Counted from the stretch's first letter, positions 38,304 through 48,124 are shown. The stretch is 64,000 nucleotides of DNA from a bacterium (GCA_016932575.1 JAFGCO010000067.1:251432-315431), one strand, 5' to 3'. The notes: generated by a model from the sequence alone, not told the origin. A program made the numbers and translations.

Positions 38304-39389
38304 TCATGAAAACCGATACAGCCAGTTTGACACGCGATCCATGGTCTGCTGGCCAGACATCAATCTCTGCATCATCCAGTATAATCCGGGGCGAAGCACA
38401 AAATCATATGTGCCTACAAAACACCGGATCTGCCCTCCAAAACCCTCTTTGAACCGGTACACACCCCAAAGACCGTCGCACCGCTTACGAGACACTGTTT
38501 CTCCGCGTTCCACAATCCCGGCGATGTCATCCGGAATACCCCAGAGATCACACAGTGTGCATCCCCGTGCCATGGCGGTTTTCATCGCTGTCCAGTGGAG
38601 CAAGTAGCTGGCATTGCTTTGCAATCCCAATCCTGAATTACCGGCCCATAAATGCATGGAACACTTTTGATAGAAAAAAACCATCAGGCTGCTGACTGCC
38701 TGATCCTGAAATCTGGCCAAAAACAATTTAACATGTCCGTCTTGTGCAAATGCCCGAAAAGCCTCCTGGTAAAAACTCTGACTCTGCAGGGGAATACGTT
38801 TCCGTCTGGAAGTTTCCAAAAGCTGCTGATAAAAAATACGGACACCCTGATCGTCACTTTCTTCTACAGTAACGCCCTCCCTTTCGGCTTTGTTAATCAG
38901 GCGTCTGACATTGCGATTCAACTGTGCAAATACGTCATTTTCTCCTTCAGAGAGATCAACGAAAAATGTACACCGGGGCTGATTGGTCTGCACTGTTTGC
39001 CTGAATCCGAATCGGGAAAGCTGCTCTCTCACCTGAGGATGGTTGACATAGTTGGGTTCGGACCGGATCACAACAATATTGTTTTGTTGACCCAATGTCC
39101 GGAATCCCTCGCACATACTCTCCCATAACCGGTTTTCTTTGAGAGAGATAAGCGGGCCTTTCGGAATATAACCAATCCTCCAGCCTGTCAGCGGCAGCGT
39201 TTTCAATAAAATCTGAGCCCCGGCAAAATTGCGGCCATCATCCTGAACGGCCAGTCGATAGGGCTGCCAGCCGAGATGTGATTTGTACATACCCCAGTCC
39301 CACGTCTGCATAATGTGGGCATCCGGACAATCCGAAACCATCCGGTTCCATCGACCGGGATCTTCTTCAAAATAAAAGGAAGGAGCCAT
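38304..39389 (-). CDS. FemAB/FmhB-like aminoacyltransferase (GNAT fold)
   Basis: 361 residues. Two GNAT-like halves as in FemX/FemAB peptidoglycan bridge enzymes: 'AHIMQTWDWGMYKSHLGWQPYRLAV', 'IGYIPKGPLI', then TFFVDLSEGENDVFAQLNRNVRRLINKAEREGV (the family 'L....R..I..A...GV' helix), and YLLHWTAMKTAMARGCTLCDLWGIP near residue 280 ('YDFWGI' in the family). Such enzymes add amino acids from aminoacyl-tRNA to lipid II or other acceptors. It is 14 bases after a membrane SGNH gene on the same strand, so envelope modification is likely. Acceptor unknown. Confidence 0.85.
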   Translation of the reverse strand: MAPSFYFEEDPGRWNRMVSDCPDAHIMQTWDWGMYKSHLGWQPYRLAVQDDGRNFAGAQILLKTLPLTGWRIGYIPKGPLISLKENRLWESMCEGFRTLGQQNNIVVIRSEPNYVNHPQVREQLSRFGFRQTVQTNQPRCTFFVDLSEGENDVFAQLNRNVRRLINKAEREGVTVEESDDQGVRIFYQQLLETSRRKRIPLQSQSFYQEAFRAFAQDGHVKLFLARFQDQAVSSLMVFFYQKCSMHLWAGNSGLGLQSNASYLLHWTAMKTAMARGCTLCDLWGIPDDIAGIVERGETVSRKRCDGLWGVYRFKEGFGGQIRCFVGTYDFVLRPGLYWMMQRLMSGQQTMDRVSNWLYRFS

Positions 39390-39402
39390 TGCAAGGCATC
39401 GT

Positions 39403-40593
39403 TTAAAAATCCAAATAACGAATCAATCCATCAGTAACCACTTCAGCCACCATATCAAAAGCTTTGTCTGTATAGTGCACATCATCTTTGAAATATGCCA
39501 ATGTCTTTGGAATTTCAGACTCCAGGTCAATCCATGGTGTTTTCCGCTCATGTGCCAGAGACTGTATGGCATGACGGTATTGCTGGAATCCATTCCGGAC
39601 TGTCGAAGCATGCCATTGTTTCTCCGGTCCCACGGCTTCAAAACGCAGCATATAGAGTGTATGCAATTCTGCTTCGGAAAGAACCGCTTTATACAAATTA
39701 GGCTGAGTCATCAGAATGACAGGGACATGGTCCGTTTCTGCAAGGTCAACAAGGGAGTTGAGGTTTTGCCTGAAGGAAGCCAGTCCGGGAAATTCGGACA
39801 TATAAACCGTATCCCTTGGCGTATGATACCACATGGATCGTATCATCGCCCACAAAAGGGAAATACATCCTTTGGGACGGATCAATCGATGCAGGGGCCC
39901 GTCAAAATGGCCATAATCCCGCTGAAATGAACCGCGGCTAAGATAAGAGAAATCAGCATTATGTAGTAAATCATTAATCGTATGCATGACCAGTACAGCA
40001 TCAGGCCGAATTGCCCTGATAGACGTTTCGTAATAAATCAGTGAATGCTGTGTCGTATACCACTGCCTGCCGAGATTGTATACATAAATATCATTGCGTT
40101 TCAACCGGTTGTTAAGCATCTCCTGAACGCGATCCGGCCATCCCCGTCCCTGACTGTCAGTAAATTCGGTGGTAGAGCCGCCCAGACACAAAATATGAAC
40201 ACCCGTGCCCAATGTGTCCGGTACGTAAGGTGGCCTTAATTGCAAATAGGGGTGTAACTCTTCAATTGGTATCATGGTCTTCTTATATTTGTAATGGATT
40301 ACCGTTAGTCCGACAATCCCGCAAAGAAAGAGGCTCCCGAGAAGTGTAACCGTGTTCGCTCTTGACATCCGGTCGGTTCGATATCCCCACAGCAATCCGA
40401 TAACATAAAGTACCAGCAAAGGAATGCCAATCCGCAGGCTCCATAATAATCCAGTACTGAATGGTGCATAACGACATAATACATAAGGATCTGGATGATA
40501 AAAACCACGATACAAGAAAAAAATCGCTCCGAAAATCAGCAGGCAAGCCGCTATTTGCATTACACGAAAAAAAGGCGGGAGGGATTTTTTCAT
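39403..40593 (-). CDS. Membrane-anchored SGNH/GDSL hydrolase-like protein
   Basis: 396 residues from ATG 40593 (AAAGGT 9 bases upstream; an ATG at 40620 is possible). Two membrane helices at the N-terminus (MQIAACLLIFGAIFFLYRG and LLWSLRIGIPLLVLYVIGLLWGY). Then an extracytoplasmic SGNH domain: CLGGSTTEF with Ser as block I, HTINDLLHN as block III (Asn), and DDVHYTDKAFDMVAE as block V (Asp, His). It probably adds or removes acyl groups on an envelope or exopolysaccharide sugar. Closely followed by the FemAB-like gene. Confidence 0.82.
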   Translation of the reverse strand: MKKSLPPFFRVMQIAACLLIFGAIFFLYRGFYHPDPYVLCRYAPFSTGLLWSLRIGIPLLVLYVIGLLWGYRTDRMSRANTVTLLGSLFLCGIVGLTVIHYKYKKTMIPIEELHPYLQLRPPYVPDTLGTGVHILCLGGSTTEFTDSQGRGWPDRVQEMLNNRLKRNDIYVYNLGRQWYTTQHSLIYYETSIRAIRPDAVLVMHTINDLLHNADFSYLSRGSFQRDYGHFDGPLHRLIRPKGCISLLWAMIRSMWYHTPRDTVYMSEFPGLASFRQNLNSLVDLAETDHVPVILMTQPNLYKAVLSEAELHTLYMLRFEAVGPEKQWHASTVRNGFQQYRHAIQSLAHERKTPWIDLESEIPKTLAYFKDDVHYTDKAFDMVAEVVTDGLIRYLDF

Positions 40594-40657
40594 TCTGAAT
40601 TTACCTTTTTCATCATTCATTTCACTTTGAGAAATATTCCTTAAAATTTCATGAATT

Positions 40658-40822
40658 TTAAAATTTATGCAAAGCACATGCCATCACACTGACCGGGTCA
40701 ACTCCATGTTTTACCGAAAGAAACGGATTATCACCCGGCAAAAGAGCAAATGATTTTGTTTCAATGTACGGCTGTCTGAAAAATCTTTCGCCATGATGTG
40801 CATATTCAATCTGATCAATCAC
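40658..40822 (-). CDS. Small uncharacterised ORF or gene remnant, 54 codons
   Basis: GTG at 40822, two bases after the AEC transporter stop, to TAA at 40658. The peptide (MIDQIEYAHHGERFFRQPYI, then ...SFALLPGDNPFLSVKHGVDPVSVMACALHKF) is balanced in composition and looks protein-like, with no low complexity. The same frame stays open upstream into the end of the AEC gene. I recognise no family. It could be the C-terminal remnant of a lost gene or a real small protein coupled to the transporter. AAGG overlaps the start, so translation would rely on coupling. Confidence 0.4.
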   Translation of the reverse strand: MIDQIEYAHHGERFFRQPYIETKSFALLPGDNPFLSVKHGVDPVSVMACALHKF

Positions 40823-40823
40823 C

Positions 40824-41762
40824 TTAGATAAATCCCAGTTTTTTTAAAATAACAATACCGGCTGTAATGGAAAATGCAGCCCCAAGAGTGCTGATTAATA
40901 TAATATTTCCCGCCAGCTTATCGTTTGCGCCCATGGCATCGGCCATCACATAGCTGCTCACTGCTGTCGGACATCCGAACAAAACAAACAGTATCCCCAG
41001 TTCCTGCCCGCTAAATCCCATACAAATTGCACCATACGTCATAGCAACCGGAAGCAAAACAAGTTTTAGAAAACTTGCTGAAACGGCCATTTTTGAAGCA
41101 CTCCGAATCGCCTCCAGATTTAACGAGCCGCCAATACCCAGAAGGGCCAAAGGTAATGCCAACCGAGACAAAATTTCAGCTGCATTGAAAATTACCGGAT
41201 GCAGGCGCCAGCTGCATAAAGAAAATATCACGGCAATCAGCACCGAAATCATCAATGGATTTGTCATTATGCGAAAAAGCAGAATCCGCAAGGGAAGCTT
41301 TTTCTGATGGTTCGTAATGGTCAGTACAATAACCGCCAGAACATTATACAGGGGCATAATAAATGCCAGGATCACGGCTGCTCTCGTCAATCCCGATTCT
41401 CCGAAGAGGTTTAAAATAATGGCAAAACCGACAATGGCAAAATTGCCTCTGTAACTTCCCTGAACAAAAGCACCCAAATCATCTCCGCGGTGAATCCAGA
41501 AACACGCGAGCATCCAGACCAGAAAAAACACTGTGATGGTCGCTGCATAAATATAAAGGATCAATCCGGGACGTAACAAACGGGATAAATTCACAACGGA
41601 GAGTTTCACAAACACAAGACAGGGCAGGGCCACAATAAATACCAGTCTCGAAGACATGGTAACAAAAGAGGCGTCTATCAAGCGTATCCTCTTCAGCAAT
41701 GCGCCAATAAATGGGAGGATAAACACAGGAGCAACCACCTGAAGTGTCTGCCAAAAGGACAT
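40824..41762 (-). CDS. AEC-family (auxin efflux carrier) transporter
   Basis: 312 residues from ATG 41762 (the frame extends to 41837 but lacks a family match there). About ten hydrophobic helices; typical features are 'VAPVFILPFIGALLKRIRLID' at the start, RGNFAIVGFAIILNLFGE mid-way, and 'LPLALLGIGGSLNL' followed by KLVLLPVAMT and LFGCPTAVSSYVMADAMGAN in the second half. The family exports or imports organic acids such as malate or related anions across the inner membrane; the substrate is not predictable. Confidence 0.9.
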   Translation of the reverse strand: MSFWQTLQVVAPVFILPFIGALLKRIRLIDASFVTMSSRLVFIVALPCLVFVKLSVVNLSRLLRPGLILYIYAATITVFFLVWMLACFWIHRGDDLGAFVQGSYRGNFAIVGFAIILNLFGESGLTRAAVILAFIMPLYNVLAVIVLTITNHQKKLPLRILLFRIMTNPLMISVLIAVIFSLCSWRLHPVIFNAAEILSRLALPLALLGIGGSLNLEAIRSASKMAVSASFLKLVLLPVAMTYGAICMGFSGQELGILFVLFGCPTAVSSYVMADAMGANDKLAGNIILISTLGAAFSITAGIVILKKLGFI

Positions 41763-41908
41763 ACGAACAAATCTCCACTCAAGAATTCCCGGATGATTCG
41801 ATATTACAAAAATTTCGCCAGGATTGCAATGCTTCATTAAAAAAACATCTTGAACACCAGGCTGAAGTTTCGTAAATTATAAACTGAAAATCGAAGAGGT
41901 AAAGTATC

Positions 41909-42439
41909 ATGAAAAAATATTTGTTCATTTTTATCTCAGTCGTTCTCATCGGCATTTGGGGATGCGCCGCATCCAAGTTTGGCTGGGAGACGGAACCGAA
42001 AACGGATCAACCGACTACTGAAAGTAAAACCGGCTTTACAGAAGATTTTGATCCGCTGTCCCTGAACGAAGAAGATATCCGAGTGTCTCCATTACCTCCC
42101 GATGAGCGCCAACCAGACACAAGGGTCATCCAGTCTGAGTCAGACGAGGCCGAGACAATTCCAGAATCAGAACTGGTATCAGGATATCGGGTACAATTAT
42201 CCGCCTCTACAGACGAACAAAATGCTTTTGAAGCCAAAAAACGGGCAATTTATAAATTCAATAGAAGGGTATATCTCGTTTTTCAAGCACCTTATTATAA
42301 ATTGTACGTTGGAGATTTTCTAAAAAGCCAAAAAAAAGAAGCCGATGCCTTGGCTGAAAAAGCAAGAAAAATGGGATTCCAGGATGCATGGACAACACCG
42401 GCAAGAGTGAATCCCCAAAATACACCGGATACGTATTAA
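41909..42439 (+). CDS. SPOR-domain lipoprotein
   Basis: 176 residues. Lipoprotein signal MKKYLFIFISVVLIGIWGC with Cys19 as the lipid site, an acidic disordered linker rich in Glu/Pro/Ser, and a C-terminal SPOR domain (about 92-165: GYRVQLSASTDEQNAFEAKK, YYKLYVGDFLKSQKKEADAL). SPOR domains bind peptidoglycan stripped of stem peptides, often at division sites. GAGG lies about 10 bases before ATG. It precedes the yebC-ruv genes by 254 bases and is probably a separate unit ended by the hairpin at 42526. Confidence 0.88.
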   Translation: MKKYLFIFISVVLIGIWGCAASKFGWETEPKTDQPTTESKTGFTEDFDPLSLNEEDIRVSPLPPDERQPDTRVIQSESDEAETIPESELVSGYRVQLSASTDEQNAFEAKKRAIYKFNRRVYLVFQAPYYKLYVGDFLKSQKKEADALAEKARKMGFQDAWTTPARVNPQNTPDTY

Positions 42440-42525
42440 TAACATATTACCCGGTCCATTTTCTGTCAAGACGGCACTGTATATCTCGATAAATTGAAAA
42501 AATTACAGGATGATTTCATTCATAG

Positions 42526-42559
42526 AGGCGATGGTCTGTTGAAAAACGGGCTATCGCCT
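42526..42559 (+). terminator. Possible terminator between SPOR lipoprotein and yebC
   Basis: AGGCGAT/ATCGCCT, 7-bp stem, 20-base loop, followed by TTGCTTTC rather than a clean T-run; weak. Confidence 0.4.
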
Positions 42560-42693
42560 TTGCTTTCAGAGGGTTAGGATTTTCATCTTGGAAACGCATT
42601 AAAATTTCATTAAATTTATATTAAATACAAATAGACTATACGGATATTCAAGTTTTAGTGGCATTATAGTAATCCCCTGCTGTAGGAGGCATT

Positions 42694-43434
42694 ATGTCCG
42701 GCCACTCCAAATGGAGCACGATTAAGCGGAAAAAAGCAAAGGTTGACGCAGAACGCGGAAAAACTTTTACAAAACTGATCAAAGAAATTACAACTGCCGC
42801 AAGGCAAGGTGGCGGTGATGAAAACGCAAATACCCGTCTGAGAAGCGCAGTTATGGCAGCAAAGGCAGCCAATATGCCGCAAGCCAATATTGAACGGGCC
42901 ATTAAAAAAGGAACAGGCGAATTGCCGGGTGTGGTCTATGAAGAAAAAACATACGAAGGGTACGGAGCTGGTGGTGTGGCTATCCTGATCGATACGTTGA
43001 CCGACAATACCAATAGAACCACCTCGGATGTACGTCATCTGCTTTCAAAACATGGCGGCAGCCTGGGTGAAAATGGCTGTGTTGCCTGGATGTTTGAAAA
43101 AAAAGGGCTGATTGTCATCGATAAAAATAAATCCGAAGAAGAACTGCTGATGGATATTGCAATTGAAGCCGGCGCTGAAGACCTCACGATTGAAGAGGAT
43201 GTTTATGAAATCATTACCTTGCCGGATCAGTTCATTGCTGTCAAAGAAGCACTGGGAAAAGCAAAAATCCCGCTGGCTTCAGATGAAATTACCATGATTC
43301 CAAAAACGACAGTCAAGATTGAAGGAAAAGCGGCAGAACAGGTCTTGCGATTGATGGAAGCGCTGGAAGAAAATGAAGATATTCAGCATGTCTATTCAAA
43401 TTTTGATATTGATGAAGCCGATCTGGAGGCATAG
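42694..43434 (+). CDS. yebC: YebC/PmpR-family protein (TACO1-like)
   Basis: 246 residues, full length. The start [31 protein letters not shown] is diagnostic, followed by [18 protein letters not shown] and [19 protein letters not shown]. Members were long called DNA-binding regulators; recent work supports a role in translation through difficult motifs such as polyproline. Directly followed (8 bases) by ruvC, the usual order in many bacteria. TAGGAGG precedes the ATG. Confidence 0.96.
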   Translation: MSGHSKWSTIKRKKAKVDAERGKTFTKLIKEITTAARQGGGDENANTRLRSAVMAAKAANMPQANIERAIKKGTGELPGVVYEEKTYEGYGAGGVAILIDTLTDNTNRTTSDVRHLLSKHGGSLGENGCVAWMFEKKGLIVIDKNKSEEELLMDIAIEAGAEDLTIEEDVYEIITLPDQFIAVKEALGKAKIPLASDEITMIPKTTVKIEGKAAEQVLRLMEALEENEDIQHVYSNFDIDEADLEA

Positions 43435-43442
43435 AGAGACGT

Positions 43443-43940
43443 GTGCGTATCTTAGGTGTGGATCCGGGCACATTGTATGTGGGCTATGGTGTGATAGATA
43501 TTAAAAATGATGTCTGCTGCCCGGTCAAATATGGGCGGATAAAAGTTCGGTCAAAAGCCGCCTTCGCCGACAAACTCAACCAGATTTATCATGCCGTAAC
43601 CGATCTAATCACAGAAACGACAGCGGATGTGATGTCTGTCGAGGATGTGTTCGTGAGTTGTAATGCCAAAACATCTTTAAAATTGGGTCATGCGCGCGGT
43701 GTTATCCTTTTAGCTGCAGCACATCATGATCTTCCGGTATTTGAGTATGCCCCCCGGGAAATCAAGCTTGCCGTATTGGGCAGGGGGAATGCATCAAAAT
43801 CGCAGGTTCAGTGGATGATGGGACAGTTGCTGAATCTGGACAGCACTGCACTGAAAGAAGATGCGGCCGACGGATTGGCTGTAGCGCTATGTCACGGACT
43901 AAAAGCGAAATCGTCTGCCGCATTAAAGGGAATATCATGA
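43443..43940 (+). CDS. ruvC: Crossover junction endodeoxyribonuclease RuvC
   Basis: 165 residues. Resolves Holliday junctions with RuvAB. Catalytic acids are all present: D7 (LGVDPG), E67 (SVEDVF), D140 and D143 (KEDAADGLAVALCH). It starts with GTG at 43443 (a GTG two bases earlier is out of frame). The stop overlaps the ruvA ATG (ATGA), showing translational coupling. Confidence 0.96.
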   Translation: MRILGVDPGTLYVGYGVIDIKNDVCCPVKYGRIKVRSKAAFADKLNQIYHAVTDLITETTADVMSVEDVFVSCNAKTSLKLGHARGVILLAAAHHDLPVFEYAPREIKLAVLGRGNASKSQVQWMMGQLLNLDSTALKEDAADGLAVALCHGLKAKSSAALKGIS

Positions 43941-44518
43941 TCGCCAGTATACGGGGCAAATTGATCCGCAAGTCACCCACGTCTGTGGTGATTGAAACCG
44001 GAGGGGTGGGATTCCATCTGTTTATCCCCGTATCCAGCCATTCAGTCCTGGGTGACATCGGAGAGGAAGTAACCCTGCTGACGCATCTTCATGTCAGGGA
44101 CGATGCGCTTCTGTTATTTGGATTTGCCACCTCAGATGAACGTGATCTGTTTCTATCGCTGATTTCCGTATCAGGTGTGGGACCCAAACTGGCACAAAGT
44201 GTTTTGTCCGGAATTTCCGTGGAAGATTTTTACACTGCAATTCAGCATCACAATGTAGACACGCTGTCCCGTGTTCCGGGAATCGGGAAAAAAACGGCTG
44301 AACGTCTGATGGTTGAGCTGAAAGACAAAGCGGGTAAATTTGGTCATGGCCTGAAAATACAGCCAGAGGCGGCATCAATCGCAGAAGAGGGGATCGGTGC
44401 GCTGCTTTCGCTGGGATATAAACGCCACCTGGCAGAATCGATTGTGCAGAAACTTCTGAAACAGGATGCTTCGATATCCGTTGAAATTTTAATCCGCCGG
44501 GCCCTGAGGGAAATGTAA
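43937..44518 (+). CDS. ruvA: Holliday junction branch migration protein RuvA
   Basis: 193 residues from ATG 43937. N-terminal OB fold ([26 protein letters not shown]), helix-hairpin-helix pairs ([17 protein letters not shown] and [20 protein letters not shown]), and a C-terminal domain III ([20 protein letters not shown]) that contacts RuvB. The open frame extends upstream into ruvC but the family start is clear. Overlaps ruvC by 4 bases and ruvB by one base. Confidence 0.96.
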   Translation: MIASIRGKLIRKSPTSVVIETGGVGFHLFIPVSSHSVLGDIGEEVTLLTHLHVRDDALLLFGFATSDERDLFLSLISVSGVGPKLAQSVLSGISVEDFYTAIQHHNVDTLSRVPGIGKKTAERLMVELKDKAGKFGHGLKIQPEAASIAEEGIGALLSLGYKRHLAESIVQKLLKQDASISVEILIRRALREM

Positions 44519-45537
44519 TGGATTTTCGGATAACAACACTTGAACCCATGGAAGGCGATCAGGCATTTGATCTGACACTGAGGCCAAAACGATTAAACGA
44601 ATTTGTCGGTCAAAAAAAAATCGTTGAAAATCTGCGCATTTTTATTCAGGCTGCCAAAAAGCGGGGAGAAGCCCTCGATCATGTTCTCTTCTATGGAGCG
44701 CCTGGTCTTGGTAAAACCACGCTGGCTCATATTTTAGCCAATGAATTATGTGTAGACATTAAAACGGCTACCGGACCGGCACTGGAACGTCCGGGTGATC
44801 TTGCCGGCATCCTGACAAATTTGAAAGAACGGGACGTGTTGTTCATTGATGAAGTTCATCGATTGAGCCCGGTAGTGGAAGAATATTTATATCCTGCCAT
44901 GGAAGACTTTGTTCTGGATATTGTAATCGACCGGGGACCGCATGCCAGAAATGTGCGATTAACCCTGCCCCCTTTCACCCTGGTCGGGGCTACAACGCGA
45001 GCCGGGCTGTTAACGGCACCCATGCGGGCCAGATTCGGCGTGGTGAACCGGCTGGATTACTATCAACCTGAAGAACTTTGGAAAATACTTCAGCGGTCTG
45101 TCGGCATATTGAAAGTGGAAGCGGATAAAGAAGGATTACAGGAAATCGCCAGAAGATCACGCGGTACGCCCCGTATCGCAAATCGTCTGTTGCGTCGTGT
45201 TCGTGATTTCGCCCAGGTGGAAGGCGACGGACGGATTGGGCTGGATATGGCCATGTCATCGCTGGAAAGACTGGACGTGGATCATCATGGTCTCGACGAA
45301 ATGGATAAACGTATTCTATCCGTAATCATACAAAAATTTCGCGGAGGCCCTGTTGGTCTTAACACACTGGCAGTGGCTGTAGGAGAGGACAGCGGAACGC
45401 TTGAAGAAATATATGAACCCTTCCTGATCAAGGAAGGATTTTTAAAACGGACGCCCAGAGGTCGTGAAGCCACTTCTTCAGCTTATGAAACAGTGGGAGT
45501 GTCGCCAGGAGAAACTCCCCAGCAAAAATTGTTATAA
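44518..45537 (+). CDS. ruvB: Holliday junction DNA helicase RuvB
   Basis: 339 residues. AAA+ motor that drives branch migration. Walker [17 protein letters not shown], Walker [18 protein letters not shown], sensor 1 [20 protein letters not shown], arginine-rich sensor 2 [19 protein letters not shown], and a winged-helix C-terminus ([16 protein letters not shown]). Full length with all motifs; last of the yebC-ruvCAB string and 33 bases before queA. Confidence 0.97.
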   Translation: MDFRITTLEPMEGDQAFDLTLRPKRLNEFVGQKKIVENLRIFIQAAKKRGEALDHVLFYGAPGLGKTTLAHILANELCVDIKTATGPALERPGDLAGILTNLKERDVLFIDEVHRLSPVVEEYLYPAMEDFVLDIVIDRGPHARNVRLTLPPFTLVGATTRAGLLTAPMRARFGVVNRLDYYQPEELWKILQRSVGILKVEADKEGLQEIARRSRGTPRIANRLLRRVRDFAQVEGDGRIGLDMAMSSLERLDVDHHGLDEMDKRILSVIIQKFRGGPVGLNTLAVAVGEDSGTLEEIYEPFLIKEGFLKRTPRGREATSSAYETVGVSPGETPQQKLL

Positions 45538-45570
45538 TTATTAAAGGTAGAACTGAAAAGGAGTTCTTAC

Positions 45571-46599
45571 ATGAAGTTGTCGGATTTCAAATACAATATC
45601 CCCGATAAACTAATTGCTCAATACCCAACAAAAAAGCGGGGCGATTCCCGTTTGATGGTTTTGAATCGAGAAAACAGCTCAGTCGAAGACAGGCAATTCA
45701 AAGATATCATCCATTATATAAAAAAAGGGGATTGTCTGGTTGTCAATGAAACCAAGGTCTTTCCGGCCCGGCTGATGGGAACCAAAGACAAAACCAATGC
45801 TGAAGTGGAAATTTTTCTTTTACGCGAGCTGGAAACAGATCTATGGGAAGTACTCGTCAAGCCTGCCCGAAAAGTACGGGTTGGAAACAAACTTCATGTT
45901 GGAAATCAACTGACTTGTGAAGTGGTTGACAATACCATTTCAGGTGGCCGGGTAATTCGGTTCTTCTATGATGGAAATTTCATAAACATTATTGATAAAC
46001 TGGGCAAAGTGCCTTTGCCTCCCTACATTAAACGTGAGCCGGAAAATGTTGACAAAGAACGGTATCAGTCAATATTCGGCACAAAACGGGGCGCTGTTGC
46101 TGCTCCCACGGCAGCACTGCATTTTGAAAAAAAGATATTAAAAAAAATCCAGCATAAAGGGGTAAAAATCGCTCCGGTATTACTTCATGTCGGACTGGGT
46201 ACATTTCGTCCGGTCGTTGTCGAAGATCTCACCCGTCATAAAATGGATTCTGAATATTATGAGGTCAGTGAAGAGTCCGCCCAAAAAATTAATGCGACCA
46301 TTAATGAAGGCGGCCGTATCATTGCTTTGGGCACGACCGTGATACGTGTGCTGGAAACCATTGTCACCAGTGAAGGTCACATTAAAGCAGAGCATGGCTG
46401 GACAGACAAATTCATTTATCCACCTTACGATTTTCATATAGCCAATATGTTGATCACTAATTTTCACATGCCGGCTTCTACCTTATTGATGCTTGTATGT
46501 GCCTTCGGTGGTCCGGACTTTGTCATGAAGGCGTATCGTCGTGCTGTCCGTGAAAAATACCGCTTTTTCTCATATGGAGACGCGATGCTCATTTTGTAA
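45571..46599 (+). CDS. queA: S-adenosylmethionine:tRNA ribosyltransferase-isomerase
   Basis: 342 residues. Transfers the ribosyl part of SAM to preQ1 in tRNA, making epoxyqueuosine. Family blocks: YNIPDKLIAQYPTKKRGDSRLMVL, VVNETKVFPARLMG, KVPLPPYIKRE..DKERYQSIFG, GAVAAPTAALHF, VLLHVGLGTFRPV, TNFHMPASTLLMLVCAF. AAAGGAG lies 7 bases before ATG. It follows ruvB by 33 bases, a common linkage. Confidence 0.96.
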   Translation: MKLSDFKYNIPDKLIAQYPTKKRGDSRLMVLNRENSSVEDRQFKDIIHYIKKGDCLVVNETKVFPARLMGTKDKTNAEVEIFLLRELETDLWEVLVKPARKVRVGNKLHVGNQLTCEVVDNTISGGRVIRFFYDGNFINIIDKLGKVPLPPYIKREPENVDKERYQSIFGTKRGAVAAPTAALHFEKKILKKIQHKGVKIAPVLLHVGLGTFRPVVVEDLTRHKMDSEYYEVSEESAQKINATINEGGRIIALGTTVIRVLETIVTSEGHIKAEHGWTDKFIYPPYDFHIANMLITNFHMPASTLLMLVCAFGGPDFVMKAYRRAVREKYRFFSYGDAMLIL

Positions 46600-46711
46600 G
46601 TGGAAATCAGAATAATTTTATATTCGTGAAAGACGTCGTATCCATTATTCGCAAGATGAAAAAAATCGGGATTTAGTGGATCAATTATCAGGAAAAATTG
46701 TAATCATATTC

Positions 46712-46736
46712 AGCGCGCTTTTGGCGCTCTTTTATT
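46712..46736 (+). terminator. Weak terminator-like hairpin before ispD
   Basis: AGCGC/GCGCT, 5-bp stem with 7-base loop, followed by CTTTTATTT. It lies 110 bases after queA and ends 13 bases before the ispD start codon, so it may instead be part of the ispD leader. Confidence 0.4.
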
Positions 46737-46748
46737 TGGAGAGATATT

Positions 46749-47450
46749 GTGATAGACGGGGAAGGGACAGTCGTTGCTATCGTGGCTGCCGGGGGCACAG
46801 GAAAAAGAATGGGACATGCTGTTCCAAAACAATTTCTGCTGCTTCATAAAAAGCCTCTTCTTATTCATACATTACAAACGCTGGATAATTGCTCCCTGGT
46901 TGATGAAGTTATTGTAGGCATTCCGCTGTCTCAAATACCGACAGCAGAACAACTGCTGAAAGACTGGCACATCCAAAAAGTGAGCCGGGTAATTGCCGGG
47001 GGCAAAGAACGTCAGGATACAGTGTCAAATGCGCTAAAAGTCGTCAGGCAGGACGCATCGATCATTTTTACACATGATGCAGTTCGCCCGCTGGTGTCCG
47101 TAAAAAAAATTGAAGAGACCATTCGCATTGCAAGTAAGGAAGGAGCAGCGATTCTGGCCGTTCGTGAAAAATGTACGGTTAAACGGGTAATCGAAGGCAG
47201 GGTTTCCGAAACCATGGACAGACATGATCTGTGGCAAGTGCAAACCCCGCAGGCGTTCCATGCCAGATGGCTGCAAGACGCTTATCAATCAGCGCGGCGT
47301 GACGGTGTGCAGGCCACAGATGACGCCATGCTGGTAGAACGAATGAACCTTCCGGTATGCATTGTGGAGGGAGAAGACCGTAATATTAAAATCACCTCTC
47401 CAGAGGATCTAATCATTGCAGAAGCATTATTTAACATGGGGTCCGCATGA
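46749..47450 (+). CDS. ispD: 2-C-methyl-D-erythritol 4-phosphate cytidylyltransferase
   Basis: 233 residues, start GTG 46749 with GGAGAG 7 bases upstream. Makes CDP-methylerythritol in the MEP isoprenoid pathway. Motifs: AAGGTGKRMGHAVPKQFL (nucleotide loop), IAGGKERQDTVSNAL, THDAVRPLVS, DLWQVQTPQAF, ATDDAMLVE. Overlaps ispF by 4 bases, so IspD and IspF, two steps apart in the pathway, are coupled. Confidence 0.96.
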   Translation: MIDGEGTVVAIVAAGGTGKRMGHAVPKQFLLLHKKPLLIHTLQTLDNCSLVDEVIVGIPLSQIPTAEQLLKDWHIQKVSRVIAGGKERQDTVSNALKVVRQDASIIFTHDAVRPLVSVKKIEETIRIASKEGAAILAVREKCTVKRVIEGRVSETMDRHDLWQVQTPQAFHARWLQDAYQSARRDGVQATDDAMLVERMNLPVCIVEGEDRNIKITSPEDLIIAEALFNMGSA

Positions 47451-47914
47451 GGATTGGTTTTGGATATGACATTCACCCCCTTGTGCCGGGGCGCCGATTG
47501 ATTCTGGGAGGCGTGACGGTTCCGTTTGACAGGGGGCTCAGCGGCCATTCAGATGCAGATGTTCTGTGTCACGCAATTTCGGATGCATTGATCGGAGCCG
47601 CAGCTTTAGGGGATATTGGGCTCATGTTTCCGGACACGGACTCCCGGTATAAAGACGCAGACAGCCTCATACTGCTTTCACAAGTGGCCAATAAAGTACG
47701 GAATCAGGGATATACCATCTCGAATATCGACACCACAGTCATTGCGGAAAAGCCAAAACTGACACCTCATCGTGAAGCAATAAAACAAAAATTGTCTGCG
47801 GCACTGAATCTGTCGGACAATCAAGTGTCATTCAAAGCCACCACCCATGAAAAATTCGATGCCACTGGTCAGGGGGAAGCAATTGCAGCCTATGCGGTGG
47901 TGCTTTTAGAGTAA
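47447..47914 (+). CDS. ispF: 2-C-methyl-D-erythritol 2,4-cyclodiphosphate synthase
   Basis: 155 residues. Cyclises CDP-methylerythritol phosphate. Signature GYDIHPLVPGRRLILGG (metal-binding Asp and His) and LSGHSDADVLCHAISDALIGA, plus KATTHEKFDATGQGEAIAAYAV. Full length. Confidence 0.97.
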   Translation: MRIGFGYDIHPLVPGRRLILGGVTVPFDRGLSGHSDADVLCHAISDALIGAAALGDIGLMFPDTDSRYKDADSLILLSQVANKVRNQGYTISNIDTTVIAEKPKLTPHREAIKQKLSAALNLSDNQVSFKATTHEKFDATGQGEAIAAYAVVLLE

Positions 47915-47975
47915 AAACAGGAACATGACCACTTTGATACAATATCTGAAATCTAAAAGATGACCACTATGGACC

Positions 47976-48040
47976 AAGGACACGAAGAATATTAAACGCC
48001 TGCAATAATGATTGATCAATGATTTTCTCTTCGTATCCTT
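47976..48040. repeat. MITE-like inverted repeat between ispF and gltX
   Basis: 13-base arms AAGGA(C/T)ACGAAGA at 47976-47988 and inverted at 48028-48040, with one mismatch, around an AT-rich 39-base centre. The preceding ATGACCACTATGGACC resembles the 'ACCAC..AGGACACGAAG' type of dispersed intergenic repeat seen in several bacterial groups (from memory, unverified). Confidence 0.45.
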
Positions 48041-48124
48041 TCTGAACTATATGTTATCTCTCTCTTTAACTTATTTATATATCGCCCGACATACAAAGTC
48101 GGGGCAATGGATTAAAGGAGACAA

